Shown here: in pieces, positions 26,901 to 35,212 of the stretch
Layout: the number at the start of each line of letters is the position of its first letter
Position numbering within the stretch: the first letter of the stretch is position 1
NCBI GenBank assembly: GCA_964510345.1
Contig: CAZEBB010000007.1
Location: 9,728-73,727 of the forward strand
Length of the DNA stretch: 64,000 nt
Source of the DNA: JAAYQA01 sp964510345
GTDB lineage: Bacteria; Bacillota; Clostridia; Tissierellales; Peptoniphilaceae
Direction of reading: 5' to 3'
The notes under the pieces: model-generated
The model's database searches: none
Told to the model about the DNA's origin: nothing
The model's input: only the letters and a program-made list of their open reading frames with translations
Position numbers and translations under genes: made by a program

Positions 26901-27985
26901 TTGTCTTCCACCCTACCATAGGTGAAGTCTGCCGCCGTCCATACCGACGACTCGTCTTGCACAAAGCGAACGCCGACTTTTGGTACTAAGAGCGGGAGTC
27001 GTGCATCGACGACAGCCTTTTCGACCACGCTGTACACTGTTGTATCGACCTCAAAAGCCGATTCCGGGATCTCTCGGAAAGCTCCGGTGAGCTCCACCTC
27101 CGAACCGGCCGATGTGTCGATGTCTTCCGGGATGATCCAATCGACCGGCGTGCGGACAAACAGGTCCGTCATCCCGCTAGCATCGCTTTTATTGACGGCG
27201 GCAAACCCCGACTCCAGCGGGAAAGCACCGTTGATCGCCGCTTGGATTTCTTGCGGGGTCGATCCGGCGGCGACTTCTACCGTTCCTCCGACGATATACT
27301 TGGGTTCGGTATTTTCCGCACCTAAGATCGTGTACATTGCGAGGATGGATCTGCCCAACGGTACATGCCACGTATCGAAGGTTCCTTCGAGGACAACATC
27401 GTGGAAGATGACAGGTGCTGCGCCTTCACCCGCCGTGACGGGGAGCTCCGTTAACGCCGTCGCATTTAAGAATGCGCCGCGGCCGACATCTTGCACGCCG
27501 TCGGGGATCGTCGCCGTGGTGAGTGACTCCACCGCTTCAAACGCGCGAAAGCCGATGCGCTCCAAGGAGTCGGGAAACTCTACACTCGTAAGCACCTTGT
27601 TGTTGGAAAACGCGCGGGGTCCGATATCCGTCAGCCCTTCCGGGAAGACGAGTTCCGCAATGGCGTTCTGAAAAAACGCCAGTTGCCCGATCGTCTTTAA
27701 ACCGGACGGAAACACCACTTTCTCCAGATTCTTTCGACCGAATACGCCTTGTCGTATGTGTTCGACCGCCACTCCGTCGATCGTTTCCGGGATCACCAGC
27801 GTACCCCCCGCTCCTGTGTATCTTGTGATCGTGCCCGTCTCCGGATCGAACCGAAAGTCCGTCTCCGGATTCGCGACGAGCTCCTCCGCAGCTGCCATCT
27901 CCGGCGCTGCATATGCATTCACCGGCGCTAGCGTCAGCAGCATCGCAAGCAGCAATAGCCAAGCGATTTTTCTCTTGTGATTCAC
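23918..27985 (-). CDS. Large surface protein with BspA-type LRRs and three CWB2 repeats
   Basis: A secreted 1355-residue protein. A signal peptide (about residues 1-27, ending NAYA) precedes BspA/LRR_5-type leucine-rich repeats at about 50-180, 405-560 and 770-1010. Two FIVAR-like helical modules lie near 600-755. A proline-rich linker at about 1030-1060 leads to three CWB2 (PF04122) repeats at about 1062-1355, which in clostridia bind the wall polymer non-covalently. BspA repeats are often adhesive. The GTG start at 27985 has AAAGGA 8 bases upstream. The 3' end abuts the insertion sequence. Confidence 0.92.
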   Translation of the reverse strand: MNHKRKIAWLLLLAMLLTLAPVNAYAAPEMAAAEELVANPETDFRFDPETGTITRYTGAGGTLVIPETIDGVAVEHIRQGVFGRKNLEKVVFPSGLKTIGQLAFFQNAIAELVFPEGLTDIGPRAFSNNKVLTSVEFPDSLERIGFRAFEAVESLTTATIPDGVQDVGRGAFLNATALTELPVTAGEGAAPVIFHDVVLEGTFDTWHVPLGRSILAMYTILGAENTEPKYIVGGTVEVAAGSTPQEIQAAINGAFPLESGFAAVNKSDASGMTDLFVRTPVDWIIPEDIDTSAGSEVELTGAFREIPESAFEVDTTVYSVVEKAVVDARLPLLVPKVGVRFVQDESSVWTAADFTYGRVEDKRVAAREYFAVTGLTDAGKEKLDSRLALVLPNTGTEIVDGETVEKPIQGIGRNAFSNLGLTEVTLPDIQGQTEFVIGAGAFSHNALKAIDLPVGVKIIDTEAFFSNQIEAVSIPSSMLIIGNSAFQKNEIKTLEISDDVRNIQIDNFSFAHNKLTEVDLPYSLFKIREYVFANNTGMEPITAADALPDDVNYGVVHLHTRNPLHLHTSTYIYNSRYQKLILPEEAVDRQDLFEQINIAQKMAEDEYTPESYLAMQTVLAAAKEAFEDPAASQATIDQREKALKKAIAALAPVDVNKKALAATIAEAEQKNPKLFTEDSMAALADAIAEANSALSDTSLTQEQVDQAQQKLQAAIDALQISDAAKWTSSDFTYDGTTITGYSPTGREKFRINKDLVLPNNNPSGEAITAIGPDAFAIKDSDVLYGTDSVTSPDGLTSVVLPKSLERIEARAFRLNAISGVNMPRTLQYIGPSAFNGNQIQSLRIPDSVTEMGEGVFSLNQLESLTISKGLTEIPGGAFSRNTKLASVVIPRGVKTIGSSAFQGAPLKSLSLSSTVENIERRAFSTHRIEHLTIPGTVKNIGPNAFEHNVKFRYMTKLTLGEGIETIGSNAFKSGLLSETTLPKSLKTLAPNAFADNLDANKEQHTVKLYTYNPDHEAFESNKNQEIILRDEPIVVPPVDDPSDDTEQPPVVQEPEKPVVEPVRVAGDNRIDTANAISKRYFTSADQVILVSARVEADALVSSSLAKQLNSPILLTETGEVDEATLAEIARLGAKKVVIVGGENVVSDAVIEQLNAKGLDVERVSGENRFATAARLADMILDQTGGTEIYLVDGTNFPDALAASNLSTTSKKPILLTRPNALPEETAQWIKDRGITHVTIIGGVNSVSEEVAESLGVTTKRIAGDNRYETSLLLAKEGYPNAKTVVLASGTIAIDSLTAGAILPKVDAPLILVNPSGLSRELADYLQELQVENVIVIGGERTLPASIITEIKTLLK

Positions 27986-28098
27986 GTAATCATTCCTTTC
28001 AAAAATAATATTGATACAGAATCACCCTAGCACGAACTGTCAATTTTCGTCAATAAATTTACGATTCGATTTATTTATATGATAATAAGAAAGGCTAA

Positions 28099-28129
28099 TA
28101 AAAACCCCTGTGGATTTCCCACAGAGGTT
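28099..28129 (-). terminator. Terminator after the barnase-barstar pair
   Basis: On the minus strand AACCTCTGTGG pairs with CCACAGGGGTT across a short loop and is followed by TTTATT, 7 bases after the barstar stop. Confidence 0.85.
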
Positions 28130-28135
28130 ATAGGA

Positions 28136-28399
28136 TTAGGACAAGTGATGGATGGTCAATTTCAGGTTGGCTTCTGCTGCGTCTTGCAAGGTCTCTAAGA
28201 TCCGCTGCGCGTAGTCGCTGAGCTCTCCTCTCTCCTGCATGAGATAGATCGTCGTGTCTCGCCCAAAGCTCGTGAGCACATCATACAGCGCATCCAAATT
28301 GCGACCGTAGTATTCCTGTGTGGCGAGGCGCTTTTGCAGATACTCGTGTGCAGAATCTTTCTCCTGCAAGCGCTGCACATTGATGAAAATCCGTTTCAT
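28136..28399 (-). CDS. Barstar-family ribonuclease inhibitor
   Basis: An 87-residue cytosolic protein of the barstar fold. The N-terminal strand (MKRIFINVQRLQEKDS) is followed by the helix with YYGRNLDALYDVLTSF, where barstar residues contact the barnase active site, and the C-terminal strand LKLTIHHLS. It starts two bases after the barnase stop with GGAGG 7 bases upstream. Tight coupling to the toxin-like gene supports an immunity role. Confidence 0.92.
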   Translation of the reverse strand: MKRIFINVQRLQEKDSAHEYLQKRLATQEYYGRNLDALYDVLTSFGRDTTIYLMQERGELSDYAQRILETLQDAAEANLKLTIHHLS

Positions 28400-28401
28400 A
28401 T

Positions 28402-28938
28402 CTATTCCTCCGGCGTCCAGTCTTCAAAACTGTCGTAGTGGTCTTGCGTGTAAAAAATAAGCCCGTCGTTCGAGAATACCAGCCGATCGGCTCCGCGTCG
28501 TCCGCCGTTGTAGTTGACGTCGGCTTCATAGTATTTGCGGCCTTTCGCTTTCGGCAACAGCCCTTCACGGTTTCCAAAGGTATCGCCTCCGATGACGCCC
28601 TTGTCGGTCACATCCCACAGGTTTCCGTCTTCGGCGATCCACCCTAGGTCTCTCGCTTCCGACTTTGTCAGGTAATTCGGCGGCAGATGCCCGAATTCGA
28701 TCAGATAATCGGCCACGTCGTTCGCTTCGTAGTAGGCTTGATTTTCTTCCAGCGGGGGAAGTAGCTCGGCATCATCCTCCGCGCTTTGGGTTTCTTCGGT
28801 TTGCGGCAAAACCGCGCGTTCTGTCGCCTCTGATTCACTCAGGGCGGGTTCTTGTACCTCCGGCGGTGCAATCGCCTCTGCGCTGCAACCCGCGATGAGT
28901 AACAACGATAAGAAGACGATGAGTAATATACGTTTCAT
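28402..28938 (-). CDS. Barnase-type ribonuclease with lipoprotein signal
   Basis: A 178-residue protein with a lipobox (LLIAGC, Cys19), a Glu/Ala/Pro-rich spacer of about 50 residues and a C-terminal microbial ribonuclease domain. All barnase catalytic equivalents are visible: Glu in YEADVNYNG, Arg in the RRGADR segment and His in TQDHYDSF. The zone YLIEFGHLPPNYLTKSEARDLGW matches the barnase N-terminal half. The frame extends upstream to 29112, but ATG at 28938 with AAGGATG and a signal peptide is the sensible start. Lipidation would hold the nuclease on the outer membrane face, unlike free secreted barnase. Confidence 0.9.
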   Translation of the reverse strand: MKRILLIVFLSLLLIAGCSAEAIAPPEVQEPALSESEATERAVLPQTEETQSAEDDAELLPPLEENQAYYEANDVADYLIEFGHLPPNYLTKSEARDLGWIAEDGNLWDVTDKGVIGGDTFGNREGLLPKAKGRKYYEADVNYNGGRRGADRLVFSNDGLIFYTQDHYDSFEDWTPEE

Positions 28939-28997
28939 GGGTTCACATCCTTCTTTTCGATCATAAACTTTCTTTCTGCGTTTGTCGAGCATTAGGG

Positions 28998-29003
28998 TAT
29001 AAT
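28998..29003 (+). promoter_or_regulatory. -10 element for ppx-ppk
   Basis: A perfect TATAAT lies 28 bases before the ppx ATG. No good -35 is seen at standard spacing. The Shine-Dalgarno AAAGGAGG is strong. Confidence 0.4.
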
Positions 29004-29031
29004 ACAACTGGAATACTAAAGGAGGTACCTC

Positions 29032-29958
29032 ATGCGCTATGCGATCGTAGATATCGGCTCCAATACCGTTCGAATGAATGTGTACGACGTCGGCAAAAAT
29101 AAAATCACGCAATTATTCAGTAAAAAGACCGTGGCCGGCCTTTCTTCTTATTTGCAGGATGGCCATCTCACGCAGAAGGGGATCAATAAAGCGTCCAAAA
29201 TTCTCTCATCCTATCGTTACATTGCCGAACTCCTCGGCGCAGAGAAATTCTTGCCCTTTGCCACCGCGTCGCTTCGCAATATCGGCAATGCAGATGAAGC
29301 GGTCAACGCGATCAACAAAAACGCCAAAGTCACGATCGACCTAATCCAAGGGCGCGATGAAGCTCTCTACGGTTTCCGCGGACTCACACTCGGCACCAAA
29401 GTAAATTCAGGCGTAATGTTTGACATCGGCGGCGGCTCGACCGAGGTCATCCACATTCAAGACGGCACTGTACAGCGAGCGGAGAGCATCCCGTTGGGGA
29501 GTTTAAATACCTTTACCACAATGATGAAAGACCTTACGCCCAGCACGGAAGAAGCGGATGCCATCAAGGCTGCCTTCAACCAATATCTGGATGATGTGGG
29601 TATCTCTAAGGACCGCGAGTTCCCCGTCATCTACGGGATCGGAGGAACCGCGCGCGCCTGCGGAAATGTCTGCCAGGAGTATTTCGGCCTCGCCAACCAC
29701 CGCGAATTCCGATACGAAGCGCTGCGTGCATTGGTCGATGCGCTGGAAACCGGCGACCGACGCGCTCTTCGCATCGTGTTACAAGTCGCACCGGAGCGCG
29801 TCCACACGCTCACCCCGGGGATGCTGATCATCGAAGCGCTATGCGAGCGATTTTCCGCCGGCGTGATCTCCGTCGGGAAAAACGGCGTACGCGAAGGGTA
29901 TATCGTCGAACACTTGCTCAAAGAAGGAGTGGTGAATCATGACTGCACCGTCGGCTAA
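29032..29958 (+). CDS. Ppx/GppA family phosphatase (exopolyphosphatase)
   Basis: A 308-residue member of the ASKHA ATPase superfamily that removes terminal phosphates from polyphosphate or converts pppGpp. The N-terminal phosphate-binding motif YAIVDIGSNTVRMNVYD and the second FDIGGGSTEVIHI near 130 are intact. It is the short form, with only the two catalytic domains. It overlaps ppk by 20 bases, so a polyphosphate role is likelier than a (p)ppGpp role. Confidence 0.93.
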   Translation: MRYAIVDIGSNTVRMNVYDVGKNKITQLFSKKTVAGLSSYLQDGHLTQKGINKASKILSSYRYIAELLGAEKFLPFATASLRNIGNADEAVNAINKNAKVTIDLIQGRDEALYGFRGLTLGTKVNSGVMFDIGGGSTEVIHIQDGTVQRAESIPLGSLNTFTTMMKDLTPSTEEADAIKAAFNQYLDDVGISKDREFPVIYGIGGTARACGNVCQEYFGLANHREFRYEALRALVDALETGDRRALRIVLQVAPERVHTLTPGMLIIEALCERFSAGVISVGKNGVREGYIVEHLLKEGVVNHDCTVG

Positions 29959-32134
29959 AGACTATTCGTACACGCAAAACCGGGAGCTCAGTTGGTTGCG
30001 GTTTAACGAGCGCGTCCTCGAGGAAGCGCTCGACCCGACCGTTCCCATCTTTGAACGACTCAAATTTGTTTCGATATTTACATCTAATCTTGACGAATTT
30101 TTCATGATCCGCGTCGGATCACTCACCGACGTATTGCTCGTCAAGGACACCGTCGTCGACAGCAAGAGCGGGCTCTCTCCCGCCGAGCAACTGGACCGCA
30201 TCTACGACGAGGTCGCCCGCTTGTCGATAAGAAAAGACGAAATCTTCCACACGGTGACCCAACTGTTGCGCGAGGCCAATTTTGTCAATCTGTGCGACGC
30301 AGACCTCGTAGGCACCGAGCGAAAAACGGTCGACCAGTACTTCCAATCTTATGTAAAACCCGTCCTCAGCCCGCAGATCATCGGGTCGCACCATCCGTTT
30401 CCTCATATCGAAAACCTGAGCATGCACATCGCCGTGCGCCTCCAAAAGAATCAGAATATCATCTACGGCCTCATTCCCGTTCCCAAATACTTACCTCGCA
30501 TTTTTTATACCGATCCTTCGAACACGCGCTTTGTCTTGATGGAGCAAATCATCCTGATGCACGTGGAAGAGATCTTTGACCAGTTCACCGTACTGGATAA
30601 ATCCATCATCGTCGTCACTCGCAATGCCGACATCAACACCGATGAAGGGCTACTGGATGAAGATATCGACTATCGCATGCACATGAAAAAAATCCTGAAA
30701 AAAAGAGCCCGGCTCTCTCCGGTGCGCTTGGAGTACAGCCCCTCGATCAGCAAACAGACACTACAGTTCTTCTTACAACAACTGGGTCTCACGAACAAAA
30801 ACTCGTACCGCATGGAGTCCCCCATCGACATGAGCTTTGTGTTCAGCTTGGAAGGCAAACTCCCCAAAGCGCTGGCGCGTACGTATCTGTATCTGCCGCA
30901 TAAACCCTTGACGATCGTCCCCAAGGAACCCGGCGAACGCGTAAGCGACCTCGTCGCAAAAAAGGACATCCTTCTACAATATCCCTACGAAGATATCGAC
31001 CTCTTCTTGCAGCTCATTAAAGAAGCGGCGGAAGACCCGCACGTGATCTCCATTCACATCACGATCTATCGGCTGGCAAGGAATTCAAAGCTGGTGGAAT
31101 ACCTCTCCAAGGCGTCCGAAAACGGCAAAGACGTCATCGCCTTGATGGAGCTGCGCGCTCGCTTTGACGAAGAGAACAATATCAACTGGTCCGAGAGCTT
31201 AATGGAGTCCGGCGTGAAAGTCTTCTACGGCTTTGACGACTACAAAGCCCACTCCAAAGTCTGCCTGATCACGTCGATCGAAGACAACAAGCTCCTCTAC
31301 ACCACGCAGATCGGCACCGGCAACTACAACGAGTCGACCTCCAAACAGTATACCGACCTCAGCCTGATCACGCGCGACCAGCGCATCGGGCAAGACGCCA
31401 GCGAATTCTTTAAGGACATGATGATCGGCACCTTGGAAGGGCGCTACGATCACCTGATCGCCTCGCCTTATACGCTGAAAGATACAGTGATCGACCTTAT
31501 CGACGAGCAGATCCGTCTGGCAGAAGATGGCGAGCCCGCGCTGTTGACCTTTAAGCTCAACTCGCTGACCGATAGAAATATCATCGACAAGCTCGCCGAG
31601 GCTTCCCAAGCCGGCGTGCAGGTGAACATGATCATCCGCGGCATCTGCTGCCTCTTGCCCGGCGTACCGGGAAAGACGGAGAATATCCATATCCGCAGCA
31701 TCGTCGGTCGTTTCCTCGAACACTCGCGCATCTACGCCTTCGGTTCGGGCGAAACTGCAAAGATTTACATTTCCTCTGCCGACTTTATGACCCGCAACAC
31801 CGAAAAGCGCGTCGAGATCGCGACACCGATCTACGACCCCGATGCTAAAGCCAAGATCTTCGACATATTAGACATCGAGTTAAGAGACAATGTCAAAGCG
31901 CGCGTCATGCAGCCCGACGGCACCTACCGCCCCGTTGAGTCCGTTGAGCCGCCGCTCAACAGCCAAACCTTCGAGATGGTGCGCGCCCAAAAAACCAAGG
32001 CCGAGCTCGATGCACGAGCGGAAGAAACTGCGAAAGCACAAGCGAAAGCCGCCGCGCTCACCCCGCCCGAAGTGCGCCAAGAGCAAACCCAACGCACCTG
32101 GTGGCAGAAGTTGTTAGATCGGTTTAGGGGGTAA
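29939..32134 (+). CDS. ppk1: Polyphosphate kinase 1
   Basis: Transfers phosphate between ATP and polyphosphate at the membrane. The 731 residues cover the N, H, C1 and C2 domains. The autophosphorylated histidine is His438 in KAHSKVCLI. The second conserved histidine lies in FLEHSRIYAFG near residue 590. A 60-residue alanine- and lysine-rich tail follows the core and may contact the membrane or nucleoid. It is co-translated with ppx and ends at a convergent hairpin terminator. Confidence 0.96.
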   Translation: MTAPSAKDYSYTQNRELSWLRFNERVLEEALDPTVPIFERLKFVSIFTSNLDEFFMIRVGSLTDVLLVKDTVVDSKSGLSPAEQLDRIYDEVARLSIRKDEIFHTVTQLLREANFVNLCDADLVGTERKTVDQYFQSYVKPVLSPQIIGSHHPFPHIENLSMHIAVRLQKNQNIIYGLIPVPKYLPRIFYTDPSNTRFVLMEQIILMHVEEIFDQFTVLDKSIIVVTRNADINTDEGLLDEDIDYRMHMKKILKKRARLSPVRLEYSPSISKQTLQFFLQQLGLTNKNSYRMESPIDMSFVFSLEGKLPKALARTYLYLPHKPLTIVPKEPGERVSDLVAKKDILLQYPYEDIDLFLQLIKEAAEDPHVISIHITIYRLARNSKLVEYLSKASENGKDVIALMELRARFDEENNINWSESLMESGVKVFYGFDDYKAHSKVCLITSIEDNKLLYTTQIGTGNYNESTSKQYTDLSLITRDQRIGQDASEFFKDMMIGTLEGRYDHLIASPYTLKDTVIDLIDEQIRLAEDGEPALLTFKLNSLTDRNIIDKLAEASQAGVQVNMIIRGICCLLPGVPGKTENIHIRSIVGRFLEHSRIYAFGSGETAKIYISSADFMTRNTEKRVEIATPIYDPDAKAKIFDILDIELRDNVKARVMQPDGTYRPVESVEPPLNSQTFEMVRAQKTKAELDARAEETAKAQAKAAALTPPEVRQEQTQRTWWQKLLDRFRG

Positions 32135-32158
32135 TATCCAATATATGATTATCAACTG

Positions 32159-32204
32159 AAAAAGCCTGCCATCCGCTGTTCTCACAACGTCTTGCAGGCT
32201 TTTG
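32159..32204. terminator. Bidirectional terminator between ppk and the DUF4015 gene; hairpin repeat copy 2
   Basis: AAAAAGCCTGC pairs with GCAGGCTTTT around a 24-base loop. It closely matches the hairpin inside the insertion sequence (23840-23886), including CGCTG and CAACGT in the loop. It lies 24 bases after ppk and 9 bases after the convergent gene's stop. Confidence 0.85.
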
Positions 32205-32213
32205 TATTGCGAT

Positions 32214-33998
32214 CTATTCTTCGGTGTCTTCTTCTGTCTCTTCTTCCACCGGCTCTTCTTCGACTTCCGCTTCGGTTTCTTCTTCCGTCGCGGGTACTTC
32301 GAAGGTGAGGTCAGGCATACGGACTTTGTAGATACCGCCTTCGGTGATCACTTGGTAGGTGGCGCCGGTCAGTGTGGCGACGCCGTCAGCGGAGCTGTAC
32401 TCGGCATCCACGGTGACATTGTACCCGTCGCCGGACGCTTCGGCCGTGTGCACAGTGTAGCTGTCCAGTGAGATGGCGGCTTCATCCAATTTGGCGGCGA
32501 AGCTGTCATAATCGTGGTCGCGGTCGGCTCGTGGAGTCAGCAGGTACTGGGTCGCTTGGAACTCGTTGTACTGCGCGAAGAGGAATCGCTCGACGGCATC
32601 GGCGGGCGTGCGGTCCATCAGGTCGGTACCTTCTGTCTTCCCTTCCTGTCCGATGCGCCCTTCATAATCGAAGATCGCGGGATCGTACGAGTTGTTAACC
32701 GCCCAGATCAGGTACTCTTCAATGCCCAAATCGCGGCACGCGACAATCTGGTCAGAGATCGCATAAGCGTCGTAATCGATATAGCCGTCCACCCACGGAG
32801 CGGTGAAGCCTTGAATCCACGGGCGGATGTTCGCCGGTGTCTCGATCGCGGCGTTTCGCTCGATCGCCTCTTGCATCGACTGATAGAGCACTCCATAGGG
32901 ATGCTGGTCGGGATAATCATAGCCGTACCATCCGGTCGAATAGTGACTCGGGTAGATCATCGGGCTGATCGCCTTCACTTGATTGGAGATCTTGCGCCAG
33001 GTTTGTCCGATGTCTTCAGGGCTGTCATCCCATGTATGGGTGATGATACCGAATACGTCGGCAGAGATCGGCACGCCGTAGGGCTCCAGCTCTTCTTTGG
33101 CATAGGCGAGGAATTGCTCGATCGCTTCGTCTTTATCGCGGTCTTCGCGCCCGGGGAAATTGGTGATCGGGTTGTAGCGCGCAGCTCCGTCGGGGAAGCG
33201 CACATAGTCAAACTGGATCTCGTCAAAGCCGATCAGGCTGGCTTCTTTGGCGATCGAGATCACGTAATTCCACACGTATTTGTCAAATGGGTTCACCCAC
33301 GCATCGCCGGCGCCGTCCCGGTACACGCCGCCTTCGTTGAGCTGAATCGCATGGTCGGGTTCGTTCTCGGCGAAGTAGTGGTCTTTAAAGGTTACGATGC
33401 GGGCGATCAGATAGATGTCGTTCGCCTCGCAGTAATCGGCCAACTGTTTAAACTTGTCCTGCGTCGCCGGTACGGTAGAATCCAGGGTCTTTACGATTTC
33501 GATCTCGGAGTCATACGTCACATAGCCTTCGTCCGTTTTGACGTCCACGACAATCGTGTTCAGCTCGGTCGCTTTCACAATCCCCAGCAGCTCTTCGATC
33601 AGATTGACATCCGGTGCACTGCCGCCGTTGGACACGTAGTCAGCGTAGCTGTCGATATTCTCTTCTGCGAAAGATTGTCCCGCGGCACTGGTCGTCACAA
33701 AGATTCCCTTTGCCTTAACATCTTTGGGGGTCGGCTCACTCCCCAGTGCGGGCAGCGGCACGTAAAACTCTCCGTAGGTCTCTTTGCGCTCCGCTTCCAG
33801 TGCTTCCCGCTCTTCCTCTTTCTTCTTTTCTTCATCGTCTACGGGCGCTTCCGTTTTATCGTTGTCGTCCGTTTTTTGGCCGCCGGATTCGGTTTGTCCC
33901 GGGGTTGTATTTCCTGTCTCGACGTCTTCTTTTTTACAGGAGGTAAATACCATCCCTAAGAGAAGCACGAGTATCAGGCTAAGCAGTCTTCTTTTCAT
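32214..33998 (-). CDS. DUF4015 lipoprotein, putative glycoside hydrolase
   Basis: A lipid-anchored extracytoplasmic protein of 594 residues. The lipobox VFTSC (Cys21) is followed by a charged, Glu/Lys-rich linker to about residue 90. A TIM-barrel domain of the DUF4015 family has KGIFVTTSAAG, IVVDVKTDEGYVTYDS, YLIARIVTFKD, GFDEIQFDYVRFP and MIYPSHY. The family is related to alpha-amylase-like hydrolases, but no substrate is known. The C-terminus is acidic (multiple EE repeats). ATG at 33998 with GGGAG at 6-base spacing is preferred over the ATG at 34004. Confidence 0.87.
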   Translation of the reverse strand: MKRRLLSLILVLLLGMVFTSCKKEDVETGNTTPGQTESGGQKTDDNDKTEAPVDDEEKKKEEEREALEAERKETYGEFYVPLPALGSEPTPKDVKAKGIFVTTSAAGQSFAEENIDSYADYVSNGGSAPDVNLIEELLGIVKATELNTIVVDVKTDEGYVTYDSEIEIVKTLDSTVPATQDKFKQLADYCEANDIYLIARIVTFKDHYFAENEPDHAIQLNEGGVYRDGAGDAWVNPFDKYVWNYVISIAKEASLIGFDEIQFDYVRFPDGAARYNPITNFPGREDRDKDEAIEQFLAYAKEELEPYGVPISADVFGIITHTWDDSPEDIGQTWRKISNQVKAISPMIYPSHYSTGWYGYDYPDQHPYGVLYQSMQEAIERNAAIETPANIRPWIQGFTAPWVDGYIDYDAYAISDQIVACRDLGIEEYLIWAVNNSYDPAIFDYEGRIGQEGKTEGTDLMDRTPADAVERFLFAQYNEFQATQYLLTPRADRDHDYDSFAAKLDEAAISLDSYTVHTAEASGDGYNVTVDAEYSSADGVATLTGATYQVITEGGIYKVRMPDLTFEVPATEEETEAEVEEEPVEEETEEDTEE

Positions 33999-34032
33999 TG
34001 TCATCTCCCATTGGAGGTCTACTTAACTCCTC

Positions 34033-34076
34033 TAAAAAAGAAAGAACTGTCCTTTCTTTCGAAACCGACAGTTCTT
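34033..34076 (-). terminator. Terminator after rplL
   Basis: On the minus strand AAGAACTGTC and GACAGTTCTT form a 10-bp stem followed by TCTTTTTT, 12 bases after rplL. The usual rpoB does not follow. Confidence 0.9.
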
Positions 34077-34088
34077 CACATTCTTACC

Positions 34089-34478
34089 TTACTTCAACTC
34101 GACGGTTGCGCCGACTTCTTCAAGTTTGGTTTTGATTTCTTCTGCTTCTTCTTTGGTTGCGCCTTCTTTAACAGCCTTCGGTGCGCCGTCAACGACTTCT
34201 TTTGCTTCCTTCAGGCCAAGTCCGGTCAGGTCTTTGACAACTTTGATAACTTTGATCTTTTCAGCGCCAACGCTGGCAAGAATAACGTCAAAGCTGGATT
34301 TTTCTTCTTCTGCCGGTGCAGCGGCTTCTCCGCCGGCTGCCGGTGCTGCTGCCACTGCCATCGGAGCAGCTGCGCTTACGCCAAACTCTTCTTCAAGAGC
34401 TTTTACGAGCTCGGAGAGCTCAAGAACGGTCATTGCCTTTACTTCTTCAATCAATTGGGTTACTTTTTCAGATGCCAT
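34089..34478 (-). CDS. rplL: Ribosomal protein L7/L12
   Basis: Stalk protein that recruits translational GTPases. At 129 residues it has the N-terminal dimerisation helices (LIEEVKAMTVLELSELVKAL), an Ala/Gly/Pro hinge near 40-60 and the conserved C-terminal domain (KIKVIKVVKDLTGLGLKEAK, EEIKTKLEEVGATVELK). It is 24 bases downstream of rplJ. Confidence 0.99.
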   Translation of the reverse strand: MASEKVTQLIEEVKAMTVLELSELVKALEEEFGVSAAAPMAVAAAPAAGGEAAAPAEEEKSSFDVILASVGAEKIKVIKVVKDLTGLGLKEAKEVVDGAPKAVKEGATKEEAEEIKTKLEEVGATVELK

Positions 34479-34502
34479 GTTTGTATTCCTCCTAAGATAT
34501 AA

Positions 34503-35030
34503 TTATTGTTCCATTTGTGTACGCACTTGATCTAAGCAGCGTACGAGACCACCGAGTGTACCTTGTAGTACCGTTGCGAACCCTTGAATCGGTGCATTGA
34601 GGGTGCCAAGTACTTGCGCGACCAAAACTTCTTTCGGCGGCAATTTTGCGAGCGCGTCCACGCCTTTGCTGTCGATGACTTTGCCGTCGACCAAACCCGC
34701 TTTGATCACGAGTTTTTCGTTGCCTTTTGCGAATTTCTGGCTGATCTTCGCTGCGGCAACCGGGTCGTCATAGCAGAATGCGACGGCGTTCGGGCCGGTC
34801 AAATGCTCATCCATGCCTTCGATGCCTGCTTTTTCGAAGGCAAAGCGCATCATGGTGTTCTTGTAAACTTTGTAGTCGACGTTTTCTGCACGATATTGAT
34901 TTCTCAAATTCGTGACTTCGTCAACATTGAGTCCGCGATAGTCGACAAGCACGAGTGCTTGCGCGCGGCTGATTTTGTCTACGATTTCTTCCACGACTTC
35001 CTGTTTCTGTCTGAGGACTTCGTCTTTCAC
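34503..35030 (-). CDS. rplJ: Ribosomal protein L10
   Basis: Base of the L7/L12 stalk (175 residues). It contains LVLVDYRGLNVDEVTNLRNQ near residue 30, the GPNAVAFCYDDPVAAAK block and a C-terminal helix for L12 dimers. The start is GTG at 35030 with GGAGGTGAAACA upstream. Expression is probably controlled by the L10 leader just upstream. Confidence 0.98.
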   Translation of the reverse strand: MKDEVLRQKQEVVEEIVDKISRAQALVLVDYRGLNVDEVTNLRNQYRAENVDYKVYKNTMMRFAFEKAGIEGMDEHLTGPNAVAFCYDDPVAAAKISQKFAKGNEKLVIKAGLVDGKVIDSKGVDALAKLPPKEVLVAQVLGTLNAPIQGFATVLQGTLGGLVRCLDQVRTQMEQ

Positions 35031-35047
35031 TGTTTCACCTCCATGTA

Positions 35048-35175
35048 AGGCTACGATGAAAAAAAGGTCTGCCCAAAGATGGACAGACCTACCTATACAA
35101 AGATCTTTTCCACCTCTGCAGGATTTTTACATCCAAGGGATCCCTGCGGTCTTCGGTAGCCAATGTTGTATTAAC
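35048..35175 (-). ncRNA. Ribosomal protein L10 leader with attenuator
   Basis: The leader between the promoter and rplJ folds into the L10-L12 binding structure seen in Firmicutes. It ends in a strong hairpin GGTCTGTCC/GGGCAGACC followed by seven T (35059-35089). Excess L10-L12 complex is expected to favour this terminator. Assignment rests on position, the terminator and the resemblance to the known leader class. I did not fold it computationally. Confidence 0.75.
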
Positions 35176-35181
35176 TTGTTT

Positions 35182-35209
35182 AGTATATCAGAACAAGGGC
35201 ACTTGTCAA
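35182..35209 (-). promoter_or_regulatory. rplJL promoter
   Basis: TTGACA (35204-35209) and TATACT (35182-35187) are 16 bases apart, with an extended TGA before the -10. It starts immediately after the stop of the BY-kinase gene, so rplJL has its own strong promoter. Confidence 0.8.
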
Positions 35210-35212
35210 CCC

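Noticed and set aside
32514..33959. 481-codon plus-strand open frame
   Set aside because: Antisense to the DUF4015 lipoprotein gene. It is a codon-bias shadow.
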